5,978 bases of DNA, from positions 1 to 5,978 of the forward strand of contig JAGUWA010000234.1 in the NCBI GenBank assembly GCA_020062605.1, given 5' to 3'. The notes beneath the pieces are model-generated. The model was not told the origin of the DNA and did no database searches. It saw only the letters and a program-made list of their open reading frames with translations. Every line of letters starts with the position of its first letter. Within the stretch, counting starts at the first letter, position 1. Origin of the DNA: Parvibaculum sp. Its GTDB lineage: Bacteria > Pseudomonadota > Alphaproteobacteria > Parvibaculales > Parvibaculaceae. Shown one piece after another: positions 4,619 through 5,978 of the stretch. The position numbers were made by a program, and so were the translations under genes.

Positions 4619-5978
4619 GTGAAACAGACCGGGCCCTACATCAGCAAACATGGCGCCGAGACAAGCGGCTTCAAGAATCTCGCAGCGACGCACTGGAACT
4701 ACCGTCCGGCGGCGCTCTACGAGGAAGCGATCCGCCGGGGCGAGGGCCATGTCGCCGCCAACGGTCCGCTTGTCGTGAAAACCGGCGTCCATACCGGCCG
4801 CTCCGCCAAGGACAAGTTCATCGTCCGCGACGCCTCCACCGAAAAGACGGTCTGGTGGGACAACAACAAGTCGATGACGACGGAAGCCTTCGATCTCCTC
4901 CATGCCGACATGCTCAAACACGCGGAAGGCAAGGAACTCTTCATCCAGGATCTCTTCGGCGGCGCCGACCAGACCCATCGCCTCGCGACCCGCGTCTATT
5001 CGGAATACGCCTGGCACTCGCTCTTCATCCAGAACCTCCTCATCGAGCCGAAGCCGGAAGAACTCGACGACTTCCTGCCCGAATTCACGATCATCGACCT
5101 GCCGAGCTTCGAAGCCGACCCCGAGAAATACGGCGTGCGCACCGGCACCGTGATCGCCTGCAACTTCGCCAAGCGCATCGTGCTCATCGGCGGCACGTCC
5201 TATGCCGGCGAAATCAAGAAGTCCGTCTTCTCCATGCTCAACTACGACCTGCCGCCGAAGCGCGTCATGCCGATGCACTGCTCGGCGAATGTGGGCGACG
5301 AGGGCGACACGGCGATCTTCTTCGGCCTGTCGGGCACGGGCAAGACGACGCTTTCCGCGGTTGCGACACGCACGCTGATCGGCGACGACGAACATGGCTG
5401 GTCGGAGAACGGCGTCTTCAACTTCGAAGGCGGCTGCTACGCCAAGATGATCAAGCTCTCGGCCGACGCCGAGCCGGAAATCTACGCGACGACGCAGCGC
5501 TTCGGCACCGTGCTCGAAAATGTGGTGATGGACGCGGACACCCGCCTGCTCGACCTCGACAGCGCGGCGCTGGCGGAAAATTCGCGCGGCGCCTATCCGC
5601 TCTCCTTCATTCCGAATGCGAGCCCGACGGGCCGCGCGCCGCACCCCAAGAACATCATCATGCTGACGGCGGACGCCTTCTCGGTGCTGCCGCCGGTGGC
5701 GCGGCTCACGCCCTCCCAGGCGATGTATCACTTCCTGTCCGGCTACACGGCGAAAGTGGCCGGCACGGAAAAGGGCGTGACGGAGCCGGAAGCGACCTTC
5801 TCGACCTGCTTTGGCGCGCCGTTCATGTCGCGCCACCCGACCGAATACGGCAACCTGCTGCGCGCCCTCATCGCCGAGCACAAGGTGTCGTGCTGGCTCG
5901 TCAACACGGGCTGGACCGGCGGCGTCTACGGCACGGGCTCGCGCATGCCGATCAAGGCGACGCGCGCGCTGCTCGCCG
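4619..5978 (+). CDS. pckA: Phosphoenolpyruvate carboxykinase (ATP), 3' end beyond the window
   Basis: This enzyme converts oxaloacetate and ATP to phosphoenolpyruvate, CO2 and ADP (EC 4.1.1.49), the entry step of gluconeogenesis from TCA-cycle acids, in the cytoplasm. The visible 453 residues carry the family's active site: R61 (GRSAKDKF), Y195 (SYAGE), K200-K201, H220 (MHCSAN), the P-loop GLSGTGKTT (236-244) with K242 and T243, the metal-binding D256-D257 (GDDEHGW), R323 (NSRGAYPLSFIPN) and GYTAKVAGTE (375-384). Spacing of these residues follows the E. coli enzyme with a constant offset of about 12. The usual length is near 536 residues, so about 85 are missing to the right. The start is GTG with AGGAG 6 bases upstream, and the protein begins with K-Q-T-G-P-Y-I. 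The reading frame is unbroken, with no sign of frameshift. It is divergent from chvI-chvG but separated from it by the peptidase and transporter genes. A long structured leader suggests regulation beyond promoter strength. Confidence 0.97.
   Translation, partial: MKQTGPYISKHGAETSGFKNLAATHWNYRPAALYEEAIRRGEGHVAANGPLVVKTGVHTGRSAKDKFIVRDASTEKTVWWDNNKSMTTEAFDLLHADMLKHAEGKELFIQDLFGGADQTHRLATRVYSEYAWHSLFIQNLLIEPKPEELDDFLPEFTIIDLPSFEADPEKYGVRTGTVIACNFAKRIVLIGGTSYAGEIKKSVFSMLNYDLPPKRVMPMHCSANVGDEGDTAIFFGLSGTGKTTLSAVATRTLIGDDEHGWSENGVFNFEGGCYAKMIKLSADAEPEIYATTQRFGTVLENVVMDADTRLLDLDSAALAENSRGAYPLSFIPNASPTGRAPHPKNIIMLTADAFSVLPPVARLTPSQAMYHFLSGYTAKVAGTEKGVTEPEATFSTCFGAPFMSRHPTEYGNLLRALIAEHKVSCWLVNTGWTGGVYGTGSRMPIKATRALLA

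Noticed and set aside
4595..5881. 428-codon open frame on the minus strand opposite pckA
   Set aside because: The plus strand is an unbroken, motif-complete PEP carboxykinase. The antisense frame is Arg/His/Gly-rich with no recognisable domain, as expected from high third-position GC.
1..5978. CRISPR array, insertion sequence, prophage, toxin-antitoxin or defence island
   Set aside because: No regularly spaced repeats, transposase or integrase motifs, attachment-site duplication or toxin-like genes were found on either strand.

Overview
The window looks like a chromosomal housekeeping segment of an alphaproteobacterium, most probably of the Hyphomicrobiales (Rhizobiales) type. The basis is high GC with strong third-position GC, a ChvG/ChvI two-component pair with near-canonical sequence, and an ATP-dependent PEP carboxykinase gene (pckA) nearby. 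In many Rhizobiales pckA lies next to, and divergent from, chvI-chvG. I cannot name a genus with confidence; the wider spacing between chvI and pckA suggests a lineage outside the Rhizobiaceae.

Layout. On the minus strand, leaving the left edge, are the N-terminal 101 codons of the sensor kinase ChvG (1-303) and, upstream of it in the same direction, the complete response regulator ChvI (399-1100). A 328-bp divergent intergenic region (1101-1428) follows. It has two candidate -10 boxes on opposite strands that overlap at 1255-1262, and a 13-bp dyad beside them. On the plus strand come a membrane-anchored M20 metallopeptidase of the carboxypeptidase S/PM20D1 type (1429-2919), a structured intergenic leader with an 11-bp perfect hairpin and a 22-codon leader ORF, a PiT-family phosphate transporter (3147-4247), a 371-bp non-coding region rich in phased repeats and hairpins (4248-4618), and pckA (4619 to the right edge, GTG start, roughly the last 85 codons missing).

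How the parts relate. ChvG-ChvI is an envelope/acid-stress signalling system in Rhizobiales, and pckA (gluconeogenesis from C4 acids) is reported as acid-induced in Agrobacterium, so their proximity makes biological sense. The peptidase and phosphate transporter sit between them and face the same way as pckA. Intergenic gaps of 227 and 371 bp suggest separate transcription units rather than one operon.

I do not see an undescribed multi-gene system here: all five substantial genes belong to known families. The material most worth a second look is regulatory: the pckA leader (helically phased repeats, a promoter-like element, then a terminator-like hairpin with a T tract before the start codon), the leader ORF whose stop overlaps the pit start codon, and the compact divergent chvI/peptidase control region. 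These are sequence-pattern inferences without expression evidence.
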